6,944 nucleotides of DNA from Muellerivita sp035541195 (GTDB lineage: Bacteria > Oederibacteriota > Muellerivitia > Muellerivitales > Muellerivitaceae), in the NCBI GenBank assembly GCA_035541195.1, contig DATKNU010000004.1, forward strand, positions 1 through 6,944, read 5' to 3'. Below the pieces are notes generated by a model, which saw only the letters and a program-made list of their open reading frames with translations, was not told the DNA's origin and did not search any database. How positions within the stretch are numbered: the first letter of the stretch is position 1; each line of letters starts with the position of its first letter. This document shows positions 1 through 4,885 of the stretch, piece by piece. A program made the translations under genes and the position numbers.

Positions 1-540
1 GCCTATGACGTGCGGCCTTCTTATTATATTTTTGGGGGTTTGGTTTTCATGCCTTTGAGCTGGGACTACCTGAACCTTTGGAAGGCGGGGACGGCGCCTT
101 CCCAATTGTCGAACTATTACGAGAACGGGCTCCCCGCCGAGGACCACAAGCAGGTGGTTTTCATCAACGAGGTCCTGCCCCACGACTTGAACGTGGGGTA
201 CCACGACTTGAAGCAGGCCGTGGTGTCCAAGATCGACGGCATGCCCATCACCCAATTGAAGGATGTGCCGGAGGCTTTTCAGCACCCCATTGAGGGCTAT
301 CACGTGATTGAGATCAACCGCACCACGGGTGACGGCGCGGGTCGGGGGGATTGCGTGGTCTTAAAGGCCGACGGCGCCGAGAAAGCCACGAAGGAAATCT
401 TAAAGGCTTTCGGCATCGCCAAGGACCGTTCGGATGACCTGGCGGAGGGATCGGGGGACGATGCGGGGGAAGCGTCGGAGGCCGCGGTGACCCCGACGCC
501 GGATGACTTGGCCGGCAAGCTTAAGCTTCACTTGAAATAA
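1..540 (+). CDS. Deg/HtrA-type serine protease, C-terminal part (5' truncated by window)
   Basis: The reading frame is open from base 1 (first residues AYDVRPSYYIFGG), so this is the 3' end of a longer gene and not a gene starting at the GTG at base 10. The stretch SYYIFGGLVFMPLSWDYL, followed by a segment with VVFINEVLPHDLNVGYHDL and then VVSKIDGMPITQLKDV, matches the C-terminal PDZ-like domain of plant Deg9/Deg2-type proteases and their bacterial relatives (Protease Do-like PDZ domain family). In these enzymes an N-terminal trypsin-like domain with a His-Asp-Ser triad and a first PDZ domain come before it; both must lie upstream of the window. After the domain there is an acidic, low-complexity tail (about codons 140-170, rich in D, E, G and A) ending in KLKLHLK, which has no obvious family counterpart. 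The domain assignment is fairly secure; substrate and compartment are unknown. Confidence 0.82.
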   Translation, partial: AYDVRPSYYIFGGLVFMPLSWDYLNLWKAGTAPSQLSNYYENGLPAEDHKQVVFINEVLPHDLNVGYHDLKQAVVSKIDGMPITQLKDVPEAFQHPIEGYHVIEINRTTGDGAGRGDCVVLKADGAEKATKEILKAFGIAKDRSDDLAEGSGDDAGEASEAAVTPTPDDLAGKLKLHLK

Positions 541-546
541 GCTCGT

Positions 547-572
547 CCGCCCTGGCCAGGGGCCCTGGGCGG
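547..572 (+). terminator. GC-rich stem-loop after the Deg gene (no U-tract)
   Basis: CCGCCC (547-552) pairs with GGGCGG (567-572), and inside it GGCC (554-557) pairs with GGCC (561-564) around a small loop. It starts 7 nt after the protease stop codon. No run of T follows, so it does not look like a complete intrinsic terminator. It may stabilise the 3' end of the mRNA or assist factor-dependent termination. Confidence 0.35.
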
Positions 573-581
573 CGGTAAACT
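553..581 (+). promoter_or_regulatory. Weak candidate promoter for the methyltransferase gene
   Basis: TGGCCA (553-558), 17 nt, then TAAACT (576-581), each matching 4 of 6 consensus positions. Transcription would start near 588 and give a leader of about 20 nt containing the AAAGGGAG ribosome binding site. The -35 lies inside the GC hairpin following the previous gene, so the call is weak. Confidence 0.25.
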
Positions 582-608
582 ACGCCTATCCTCGCTTAAA
601 GGGAGCTT

Positions 609-1415
609 ATGCCGCCATCCGCGTTCCAGCGAAAGAATCTTTTGGAGGTCGAAAGGGAGCATTGGCGCCCGCCGGTTTACCGGGAACCGAGGGGGTTTTT
701 CGCCGGGATAAGGAACTTTTTTTATCGGTTTCTTGACCTGCAGGCCGGGACTATTTTGAGGGATTTGTCGGCGCTCCTGCCTCGGGTGAAGGGTGACGTG
801 CTCGATGTTGGTTGCGGTCTACAGCCCTATCGGCGGCTTTTTTCGCAGAACGCGCGTTACCATGGAATCGACATCGCCGAATCCAAGGCCCGTTTCGGTT
901 TTGAGGCCCCTGACACGCTCTATTACCGGGGCCGGGTTTGGCCCACGCGGACCCGGTCGATAGATTTTATCCTTTGTACCGAGACGTTGGAACACGTGGA
1001 TGAACCCCTTGTTTTCCTCCGAGAAGCCTTCCGGGTGCTCAAGCCGGGCGGACAATTGTTGCTGACGGTGCCTTTTGAGGCCCGGTGGCATTTCGTGCCT
1101 TACGATTATTGGCGTTACACGCCTTCGGGACTAAACCATCTGTTGCGTCGGGCGGGTTTTGAGGGGATTCGGATCTACGCCCGCGGCAATGAGTTGACGG
1201 TGGCGGCCTATAAGATGATGGCTTTTTTGTTCATTCTTTGGGTGCCGGTGTCCCCCGGCTTTATCGCCAAGTTTTTGTGGCGCACCTTGGCCCTGATGGG
1301 CCTGCCTTTGTTGGTTTTGGCGGGAATCGTGGCGAACTTGTCCGCTTGGAAAGATGGCACTGTGGATTGTTTGGGTTACACGGTTTTAGCCGGCAAGCCC
1401 CGTTCCAAGCCTTAA
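609..1415 (+). CDS. Class I SAM-dependent methyltransferase with hydrophobic C-terminal tail
   Basis: The 268-residue protein has the class I Rossmann methyltransferase signature. Motif I is DVLDVGCGLQPY (residues 63-74), an acidic residue closes strand 2 in YHGIDIAES (84-92), motif II/post-I is FILCTETLEHVDEP (120-133), and VLKPGGQLLLTVPF (143-156) follows. FVPYDYWRYTPSGL (162-175) then resembles the Methyltransf_11-type enzymes often found near glycan and lipid modification genes. Residues about 204-247 are strongly hydrophobic (MMAFLFILWVPV and LALMGLPLLVLAGIVANL), suggesting one or two membrane-associated helices after the catalytic domain. The ATG start follows AAAGGGAGC with a short spacer. 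The substrate cannot be read from sequence. The gene ends 7 nt from the convergent yjbQ stop, so the two transcripts probably overlap at their 3' ends. Confidence 0.85.
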   Translation: MPPSAFQRKNLLEVEREHWRPPVYREPRGFFAGIRNFFYRFLDLQAGTILRDLSALLPRVKGDVLDVGCGLQPYRRLFSQNARYHGIDIAESKARFGFEAPDTLYYRGRVWPTRTRSIDFILCTETLEHVDEPLVFLREAFRVLKPGGQLLLTVPFEARWHFVPYDYWRYTPSGLNHLLRRAGFEGIRIYARGNELTVAAYKMMAFLFILWVPVSPGFIAKFLWRTLALMGLPLLVLAGIVANLSAWKDGTVDCLGYTVLAGKPRSKP

Positions 1416-1422
1416 ACCGCCC

Positions 1423-1818
1423 TCAGCCGGCGATGAATTTGAGCCAAACTTCCCGCTCCCGGGGACCGTCGAACTCCAGGAAATAAATGCCCTGCCAATA
1501 GCCCAATTCCAATCGCCCCTCCTCCACGAGGAAAACTTGGGAGAGGCCGGTCAGGACGGCCTTGATGTGGGCGTCCGCGTTGTCCTCGTTGTGGCGGAAC
1601 TCGGGGGATTGGGGGATGGTCTTCTTGAGATGGTACAAAAGGTCGCGTTTCACGTCGGGGTCGGCGTTCTCGTTCACCGATACCGCCGCCGTGGTGTGGG
1701 GGCAATAGACCGCCACCAGCCCCGAGGGGCTGCCTGTTTGGGCCACGAAGTCGCGCACCTGGGCCGTGATGTCCAACACCTGTTCGCGTTGGGTTGAGCG
1801 CACCTTGATTTTTTGCAT
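1423..1818 (-). CDS. yjbQ: YjbQ/UPF0047 family protein (secondary thiamine-phosphate synthase type)
   Basis: The 131-residue length is typical of the YjbQ family, a small beta-rich trimeric fold. Conserved family residues are all visible: CPHTTAAVSVNENADPDV (39-56), HNEDNADAH (76-84), the GRLELGYWQGIYFLEFDGPR segment (101-120) and a short C-terminus after VWLKF. His41, His76 and His84 are the likely metal or active-site histidines. In E. coli YjbQ can supply weak thiamine-phosphate synthase activity, but its main physiological role is not settled, so the enzymatic label is tentative. There is no Shine-Dalgarno sequence before the ATG; instead TATACT lies 6 nt upstream, pointing to a leaderless mRNA. 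The gene is divergent from the DsbA-like gene and convergent with the methyltransferase gene. Confidence 0.9.
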   Translation of the reverse strand: MQKIKVRSTQREQVLDITAQVRDFVAQTGSPSGLVAVYCPHTTAAVSVNENADPDVKRDLLYHLKKTIPQSPEFRHNEDNADAHIKAVLTGLSQVFLVEEGRLELGYWQGIYFLEFDGPREREVWLKFIAG

Positions 1819-1824
1819 GGCGCC

Positions 1825-1830
1825 AGTATA
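1825..1830 (-). promoter_or_regulatory. -10 element of yjbQ, leaderless-type
   Basis: Read on the minus strand this is TATACT (5 of 6 to TATAAT), followed by GGCGCC and then the ATG of yjbQ. The 6-nt gap between the -10 and the start codon puts the expected transcription start at or within a base of the A of ATG. I see no good -35 at 16-18 nt upstream, and no ribosome binding site fits between. Confidence 0.55.
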
Positions 1831-1838
1831 ACCCTCCC

Positions 1839-1867
1839 TTGCTTTGCCCGGTGTTTCTTCCTAAAGT
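1839..1867 (+). promoter_or_regulatory. Candidate promoter of the FrnE/DsbA-like gene
   Basis: TTGCTT (1839-1844), exactly 17 nt, then TAAAGT (1862-1867). Transcription would start around 1874, just before the AAAGGA ribosome binding site (1881-1886). This supports translation starting at TTG 1893 and not at the in-frame TTG 1839, which is itself the -35. Confidence 0.45.
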
Positions 1868-1892
1868 TCAAGGCGCGGTGAAAGGAATTCCC

Positions 1893-2519
1893 TTGTCGTT
1901 AAATATCGAGGTTTACTCCGACGTCATTTGCCCCTGGTGCTATGTGGGTAAGAAGAACCTGGAAAAAGCCATCCGGTCCTTGCCCCGGCCGGTGGACCTC
2001 CAGGTGACCTACCATCCCTTTGAGCTTAATCCCCACACCCCGGCGGATGGGTTTGACCGCAAGAAATACCTGGGGGAACGTTACGGGGCCCGCATAGAAC
2101 AAGCCCACCAATACCTGCGGGAATTGGGTTCCCAGGCGGGCATCGAGTTTGAGTTTGACAAGGCCCAGAAGATCCCCAATACCTTAAAGGCCCACCGCCT
2201 GTTGCTTTTGGCCGGGCGGGAAGGGCTCCAGGAAAAACTGGCGGACCGGTTTTTCAGCGCTTATTTTTCGGAAGGGCTCGACTTGGGGGAACCCGCGGTC
2301 TTAACCCGCCTGGCGGTGGAATGCGGCCTGGATAAAAACCAGGTCGAACAATGGCTGGCGGGGCGGGAAGGGGAAGCCCAGGTGCGGGACGTGGAAGCCA
2401 AGGCCCACCAACGAGGCATCTATGCCGTGCCCCATTTCGTCATCGGGGAGGCCCATTTGTCGGGCGCCCAGCCACCCGAAATCCTGGCTCGAGTCATTTT
2501 AGAAGAGGCCAGCGAATAA
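1893..2519 (+). CDS. FrnE-like DsbA-family cytoplasmic thiol oxidoreductase
   Basis: The 208-residue protein begins MSLNIEVYSDVICPWCYVGKK, the classic N-terminus of the DsbA/FrnE/2-hydroxychromene-carboxylate isomerase superfamily, with the redox pair Cys13-Pro-Trp-Cys16 intact. The helical insert follows, then the thioredoxin-fold return YAVPHFVIGE (177-186) with the cis-Pro at residue 180, and the SGAQPPEIL family tail. There is no signal peptide, so it should act in the cytoplasm; FrnE-type proteins are linked to thiol/disulfide exchange and oxidative-stress tolerance. I choose the TTG at 1893 because AAAGGA (1881-1886) sits 6 nt upstream, the family usually starts here, and a plausible promoter lies just before. 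An in-frame extension to TTG 1839 would add 18 unconserved residues. It converges on miaE with a 49-nt gap. Confidence 0.85.
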   Translation: MSLNIEVYSDVICPWCYVGKKNLEKAIRSLPRPVDLQVTYHPFELNPHTPADGFDRKKYLGERYGARIEQAHQYLRELGSQAGIEFEFDKAQKIPNTLKAHRLLLLAGREGLQEKLADRFFSAYFSEGLDLGEPAVLTRLAVECGLDKNQVEQWLAGREGEAQVRDVEAKAHQRGIYAVPHFVIGEAHLSGAQPPEILARVILEEASE

Positions 2520-2549
2520 ACATTCTCGCCACGAACCCGCGGGGAATGG

Positions 2550-2564
2550 GGGCGGCAAGCGCCC
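2550..2564. terminator. Small GC hairpin between convergent FrnE-like gene and miaE
   Basis: GGGCG (2550-2554), a 5-nt loop, then CGCCC (2560-2564), lying in the 49-nt gap between the two stop codons. The stem is short and no proper T-run follows on either strand, so a role as a shared bidirectional terminator is only a possibility. Confidence 0.2.
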
Positions 2565-2568
2565 GGCT

Positions 2569-3180
2569 TTAGCCCAGCCCGCTGTGGATTCGGGGACCGG
2601 GGGGCTGGGCCTGGATGATGGCGGCCTCCAATTCCAGCAGTTCCTTCCAGCGTTTTTGCACGGCGGCTTTTGGTTGCGTCTTTTGGGCCATATCCAAAAA
2701 CAATTGATAGTGACCGTTTTCCGAGGCCGTGAGCCCCCTGAAAAAGCCCGACAGCTCGGCGTCCTGTTCCTGGCCGGCCAAACACTCAAAACGCTCGCAA
2801 GACCGCGCTTCGATGAGCCCTGAGACCAGCAGCCGGTCCGCCAATTCTTCCGAGCCCTTTCCCTTGCGCACCAGTCCCCGAAGTTCCGTCGCGTAGGGAG
2901 TCTTATGGGATCGGGCCAGTTGCCCGCCCCTTTTTTCCAGCAACCGCACCACCATCTGCAGGTGCTGGGTCTCGTCACGGGCGATGGCGGCCAGGGACGA
3001 AAGCCAATGGGGCGGCGCCTGGGCGCTGGGCCAGAGGTTGAGGAATTCCAAGGCGTTGTTGGCGGCTTTCTTTTCCAGGTAGGCCTGGTCGGACAAAAGT
3101 TCCAACGGGGACTGCAGGACCTGGGCCGCCCAAGCGTCGGGCGTGCGCCATAGAAGCGGAAGGGGTTTGGGTCCGGTCAT
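2569..3180 (-). CDS. miaE: tRNA-(ms2io6A)-hydroxylase MiaE
   Basis: The 203-residue ferritin-like protein matches MiaE, a non-haem diiron monooxygenase that hydroxylates the isopentenyl group of ms2i6A at position 37 of tRNAs reading UNN codons, using O2. Candidate metal ligands are in the expected order: Glu36 in LEKKAA, Glu70 and His73 in DETQH, Glu124 in GLIEARSCERF, and Glu154 and His157 in SENGHY. The block RLLVSGLIEARSCERF (116-131) is especially characteristic. The ATG at 3180 gives the family start (short run, then TPDAWAAQVL); the frame stays open upstream but without family similarity. No Shine-Dalgarno sequence precedes it. The substrate depends on MiaA and MiaB encoded elsewhere. 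It is divergent from the MarR gene with 99 nt between. Confidence 0.9.
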   Translation of the reverse strand: MTGPKPLPLLWRTPDAWAAQVLQSPLELLSDQAYLEKKAANNALEFLNLWPSAQAPPHWLSSLAAIARDETQHLQMVVRLLEKRGGQLARSHKTPYATELRGLVRKGKGSEELADRLLVSGLIEARSCERFECLAGQEQDAELSGFFRGLTASENGHYQLFLDMAQKTQPKAAVQKRWKELLELEAAIIQAQPPGPRIHSGLG

Positions 3181-3186
3181 GGCCGT

Positions 3187-3221
3187 ACTGTAGTTTAAAA
3201 AAAGACAAATGAACAGGACAA
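3187..3221 (-). promoter_or_regulatory. miaE promoter, leaderless or near-leaderless
   Basis: On the minus strand TTGTCC (3221-3216), 18 nt, TAAACT (3197-3192), with an overlapping alternative -10 TACAGT (3192-3187). Transcription would start between about 3186 and 3180, leaving 0-6 nt before the ATG and no room for a ribosome binding site. A run of seven T on this strand lies in the spacer. Confidence 0.45.
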
Positions 3222-3222
3222 A

Positions 3223-3242
3223 GCCCGCCGGCGCCTCCGGGC
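3223..3242. promoter_or_regulatory. Candidate MarR-type operator (inverted repeat)
   Basis: GCCCG (3223-3227), 10 nt, then CGGGC (3238-3242), with the perfect palindrome CGCCGGCG (3226-3233) partly inside it. It lies between the two divergent promoters, where MarR proteins commonly bind to repress themselves and the neighbour. GC richness makes such repeats easy to find by chance. Confidence 0.25.
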
Positions 3243-3266
3243 GTAGATTTATTGGTTTGGCTTTCC

Positions 3267-3272
3267 TATACT
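3267..3272 (+). promoter_or_regulatory. -10 element of the MarR gene, leaderless-type
   Basis: TATACT is followed by TGGCGCC and then ATG at 3280, so the expected start of transcription is at or next to the start codon. Only a poor -35 (TAGATT, 3244-3249, 17-nt spacer) is visible. The block from the -10 to the ATG is almost identical to that of yjbQ. Confidence 0.55.
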
Positions 3273-3279
3273 TGGCGCC

Positions 3280-3735
3280 ATGAACGCTCCCTTGAAAAAA
3301 GAACAGATCCTTTTTTATGTCCAGTCCTGCGCCAGCTTCAACCTGCGCAAGGCCGCCCGGGTCATGACCCAATATTTCGACCAAGTGCTCAGGCCCACGG
3401 GCCTGCGGTCCACCCAACTGGTCATTTTGTTGGCGGCGGGGTTGAAGGAAAAGACCACCATGTCGGAGTTGTCCGAGGCCGTGGTTTCGGACCGCACCAC
3501 CCTGACGCGGGCCCTCCGGCCCCTTTTGCGCAAGGGCTTGCTGAAGAACCAGGGCGGCTCAGACCGGCGTAAAAGCGGGATCGTGCTGACCTTGAAGGGC
3601 CACCAGGCCATCCGCCAGGCGGCCCCCTATTGGCACAAGGCCCAATCCAAGGTGGAAAAGGGTTTTGGCGGCAAGAATTGGAAGGGCTTTGTGTCAAACT
3701 TGGACGCGGCCATTCGCATCGTCCGCCAGAAATAA
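3280..3735 (+). CDS. MarR-family winged-helix transcriptional regulator
   Basis: The 151-residue protein has MarR architecture: an N-terminal dimerisation helix, the helix-turn-helix region TTMSELSEAVVSDRTTLTRAL (59-79), and the wing GSDRRKSGIVLTLKG (93-107) with the conserved Asp95-Arg97 pair. The N-terminal segment CASFNLRKAARVMTQYFD (17-34) marks a MarR subgroup with a conserved cysteine. Cys17 is the only cysteine in the protein and lies close to where OhrR-type peroxide sensors carry their reactive cysteine, so redox sensing is possible but inferred. It is divergent from miaE, so it may control miaE and itself through the 99-nt intergenic region. No Shine-Dalgarno sequence precedes the ATG. 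The effector is unknown. Confidence 0.88.
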   Translation: MNAPLKKEQILFYVQSCASFNLRKAARVMTQYFDQVLRPTGLRSTQLVILLAAGLKEKTTMSELSEAVVSDRTTLTRALRPLLRKGLLKNQGGSDRRKSGIVLTLKGHQAIRQAAPYWHKAQSKVEKGFGGKNWKGFVSNLDAAIRIVRQK

Positions 3736-3812
3736 GACCGTCCCACCCGCATTTTTTGTAACCCCAACCCGACGCCCCCTTTCGCGGCTCCTTCCTTTCG
3801 CCCGCCCTTTCC

Positions 3813-3841
3813 TTGACAGCCCCCGCGAAGGGCGGTAAGTG
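3813..3841 (+). promoter_or_regulatory. Candidate promoter of the cupredoxin gene
   Basis: A perfect -35 TTGACA (3813-3818) is followed after 17 nt by TAAGTG (3836-3841), a poor -10. Transcription would start near 3848-3850. The nearby TATATG at 3842 is a better -10 but its 23-nt spacer is too long. The remaining 168-nt gap after the MarR gene shows no clear intrinsic terminator directly after the MarR stop. Confidence 0.35.
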
Positions 3842-3851
3842 TATATGCACC

Positions 3852-3874
3852 GGTCTGTCCCGAGGGGACGGGCC
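3852..3874 (+). other. 10-bp hairpin in the cupredoxin leader
   Basis: GGTCTGTCCC (3852-3861) can pair with GGGACGGGCC (3865-3874) around a GAG loop; all ten positions pair in RNA, two as G-U. It is followed by only TTT, then a mixed TTTCAT-rich stretch and the GGAGGG ribosome binding site. It could be a weak terminator for the upstream MarR gene, a 5' stabilising hairpin of the cupredoxin mRNA, or an operator. Confidence 0.4.
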
Positions 3875-3903
3875 TTTCATCCCACTTTCATTTGGAGGGC
3901 TTG

Positions 3904-4329
3904 ATGGTCTGGAAGCTTTGGGCTTTGACGGCGGCCTTGGCGGTGATTCTGACGGGCGGTTGGGCCTGCAACCATACCTTGCCCACCGGGAGCCAAGAGG
4001 GGCCGGCCACCAACGGAGCCATCGTGACGGTGGGTTTCGGCGGCGACACGGTGTTCCAGCCCGGCGCGGTGACCATCCTCGCCGGGACCCCGGTCACCTG
4101 GTATTACGAGAACGGGGTCCATACGGTCAATGTGGACGATGGAACCGGGACCGGCAGTTGCGCGGACTATGACTTCACTTCCAGCGCGCCTGGAACCCAA
4201 GTGGTGGAAACCTTCAACCAGGCGGGGCGCTTCAACGTCCATTGCGACATCCACAGCACCTGCGGCGGTTCCTCGCCTTTCTGCAACGCCGTTTGCAGCA
4301 CCATGACGGCCACCGTCAGCGTGAGGTAA
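3904..4329 (+). CDS. Secreted plastocyanin/azurin-like blue copper protein with Cys-rich ligand loop
   Basis: The 141-residue precursor has a hydrophobic N-terminal signal (residues 4-21, then Cys22, giving either Sec cleavage or an atypical lipobox GWAC). The cupredoxin domain follows: GDTVFQPGAVTILAGTPVTW (47-66), His73 in NGVHTVNV, and the ligand strand FNVHCDIH with Cys114 and His117. Met134 in MTATVSV aligns with the MTGTVTV end of typical family members and is the likely axial ligand. Together these make a type 1 copper site for electron transfer outside the cytoplasm. Between His117 and Met134 there are 16 residues with three cysteines (120, 127, 131), where related proteins usually have only a few; with Cys86 this could make two disulfides. 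The ATG at 3904 is chosen because GGAGGG (3894-3899) lies 4 nt upstream. Confidence 0.8.
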   Translation: MVWKLWALTAALAVILTGGWACNHTLPTGSQEGPATNGAIVTVGFGGDTVFQPGAVTILAGTPVTWYYENGVHTVNVDDGTGTGSCADYDFTSSAPGTQVVETFNQAGRFNVHCDIHSTCGGSSPFCNAVCSTMTATVSVR

Positions 4330-4359
4330 GCATGCGTTTCGGGGCGGGTCAAAAAGCAT

Positions 4360-4365
4360 TATAAT
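4360..4365 (+). promoter_or_regulatory. -10 TATAAT upstream of the 60-residue protein
   Basis: A perfect TATAAT lies 33 nt before the ATG at 4399. The -35 region 17 nt upstream (TTTCGG, 4337-4342) is poor. It suggests that the small gene has its own transcript and is not only read through from the cupredoxin gene. Confidence 0.45.
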
Positions 4366-4398
4366 TTCCTCGGGGTATCTAAGCGGCGAGGGAAACCA

Positions 4399-4581
4399 AT
4401 GACCTACGAGGAATTCGAGCGGTGGTTTGAACGATTGTCGCCCAAGGATAAGGCTTATCTGAAGGGGCATCCGGATTGGAAGGGGCGCTACGAAAAGGCG
4501 AAAAAGAGCGGGATGATGCCGGAGGATTTTCCTGGTTTCACCATGGAAATTCTCGAGGGCGGGTCCGACAGCGAGACTTAA
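4399..4581 (+). CDS. Small orphan protein, 60 residues
   Basis: I do not recognise this protein. It is a highly charged, probably helical, soluble protein starting MTYEEFERWFERLSPKDKAYL, with a central HPDWKGRYEKAKKSG basic segment and an acidic end LEGGSDSET. There is no signal peptide, membrane segment or cysteine. It is supported as a real gene by a good ribosome binding site (GAGGG, 4388-4392, 6 nt before ATG), a perfect TATAAT upstream, and a stop placed just 3 nt from the stop of the convergent glutaredoxin gene, with no overlap. The amino-acid composition (aromatic, Lys- and Glu-rich) is unlike a spurious frame in GC-rich DNA. Function unknown. Confidence 0.65.
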   Translation: MTYEEFERWFERLSPKDKAYLKGHPDWKGRYEKAKKSGMMPEDFPGFTMEILEGGSDSET

Positions 4582-4584
4582 GCT

Positions 4585-4830
4585 TTAAGCCGAAAGTCCC
4601 AAGGTTTCCAGCACTTGGCTGAAACGGGGATTGATCAGGATCTTCCCGCCGATGTCCACCGTGGGGATGACGCGTTTTCCCCCGGTGTGGCCCATCATGA
4701 CCCGATAGTCCTCGGGGCTGCGCTCGATGTCCCGTTCCTCAAAATCCAATTGGCGGTCCTTCAACTGCCGGGCCAATCGGTGGCAGTCCCCGCACCAGGA
4801 CGTGGTATAGACGATGATGGGTTTGGGCAT
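4585..4830 (-). CDS. Glutaredoxin/mycoredoxin-like thiol-disulfide protein
   Basis: The 81-residue protein is a minimal thioredoxin fold: PIIVYTTSWCGDCHRL (4-19) with the redox pair Cys13-Gly-Asp-Cys16, then FEERDIE (30-36), and the cis-Pro loop VIPTVDIGG (54-62) with Pro56. The order and spacing are those of glutaredoxin-like, NrdH and mycoredoxin proteins; the CGDC active site is closest to the small proteins annotated as glutaredoxin family or mycoredoxin. It would reduce protein disulfides or mixed disulfides with a low-molecular-weight thiol in the cytoplasm; the partner thiol is unknown. The ATG is preceded by AAGGAAGG with a 4-nt gap. It converges on the small orphan gene and its promoter lies in the 224-nt gap shared with the Spy-like gene. 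Confidence 0.87.
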   Translation of the reverse strand: MPKPIIVYTTSWCGDCHRLARQLKDRQLDFEERDIERSPEDYRVMMGHTGGKRVIPTVDIGGKILINPRFSQVLETLGLSA

Positions 4831-4856
4831 GAGGCCTTCCTTTTCGTGTAGGGACC

Positions 4857-4885
4857 ATTCTGGGGTAGGTTTCCCGGCTTTTCAA
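4857..4885 (-). promoter_or_regulatory. Candidate promoter of the glutaredoxin-like gene
   Basis: On the minus strand TTGAAA (4885-4880), 17 nt, CAGAAT (4862-4857), with 4 of 6 consensus matches in each box. Transcription would start around 4850, about 20 nt before the ATG, leaving a leader with the AAGGAAGG ribosome binding site. Confidence 0.45.

Noticed and set aside
1839..1892. Upstream in-frame start of the FrnE-like protein
   Set aside because: It has no ribosome binding site, 18 residues without family similarity, and coincides with a likely -35 element.
3736..3765. T-run after the MarR stop codon as a terminator
   Set aside because: TTTTTT at about 3753 has no stem-loop before it.
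4577..4589. Inverted repeat CTTAA-GCT-TTAAG spanning the two convergent stop codons
   Set aside because: It arises from the two TAA stop codons lying 3 nt apart; the 5-bp AT stem is too weak to be a terminator.
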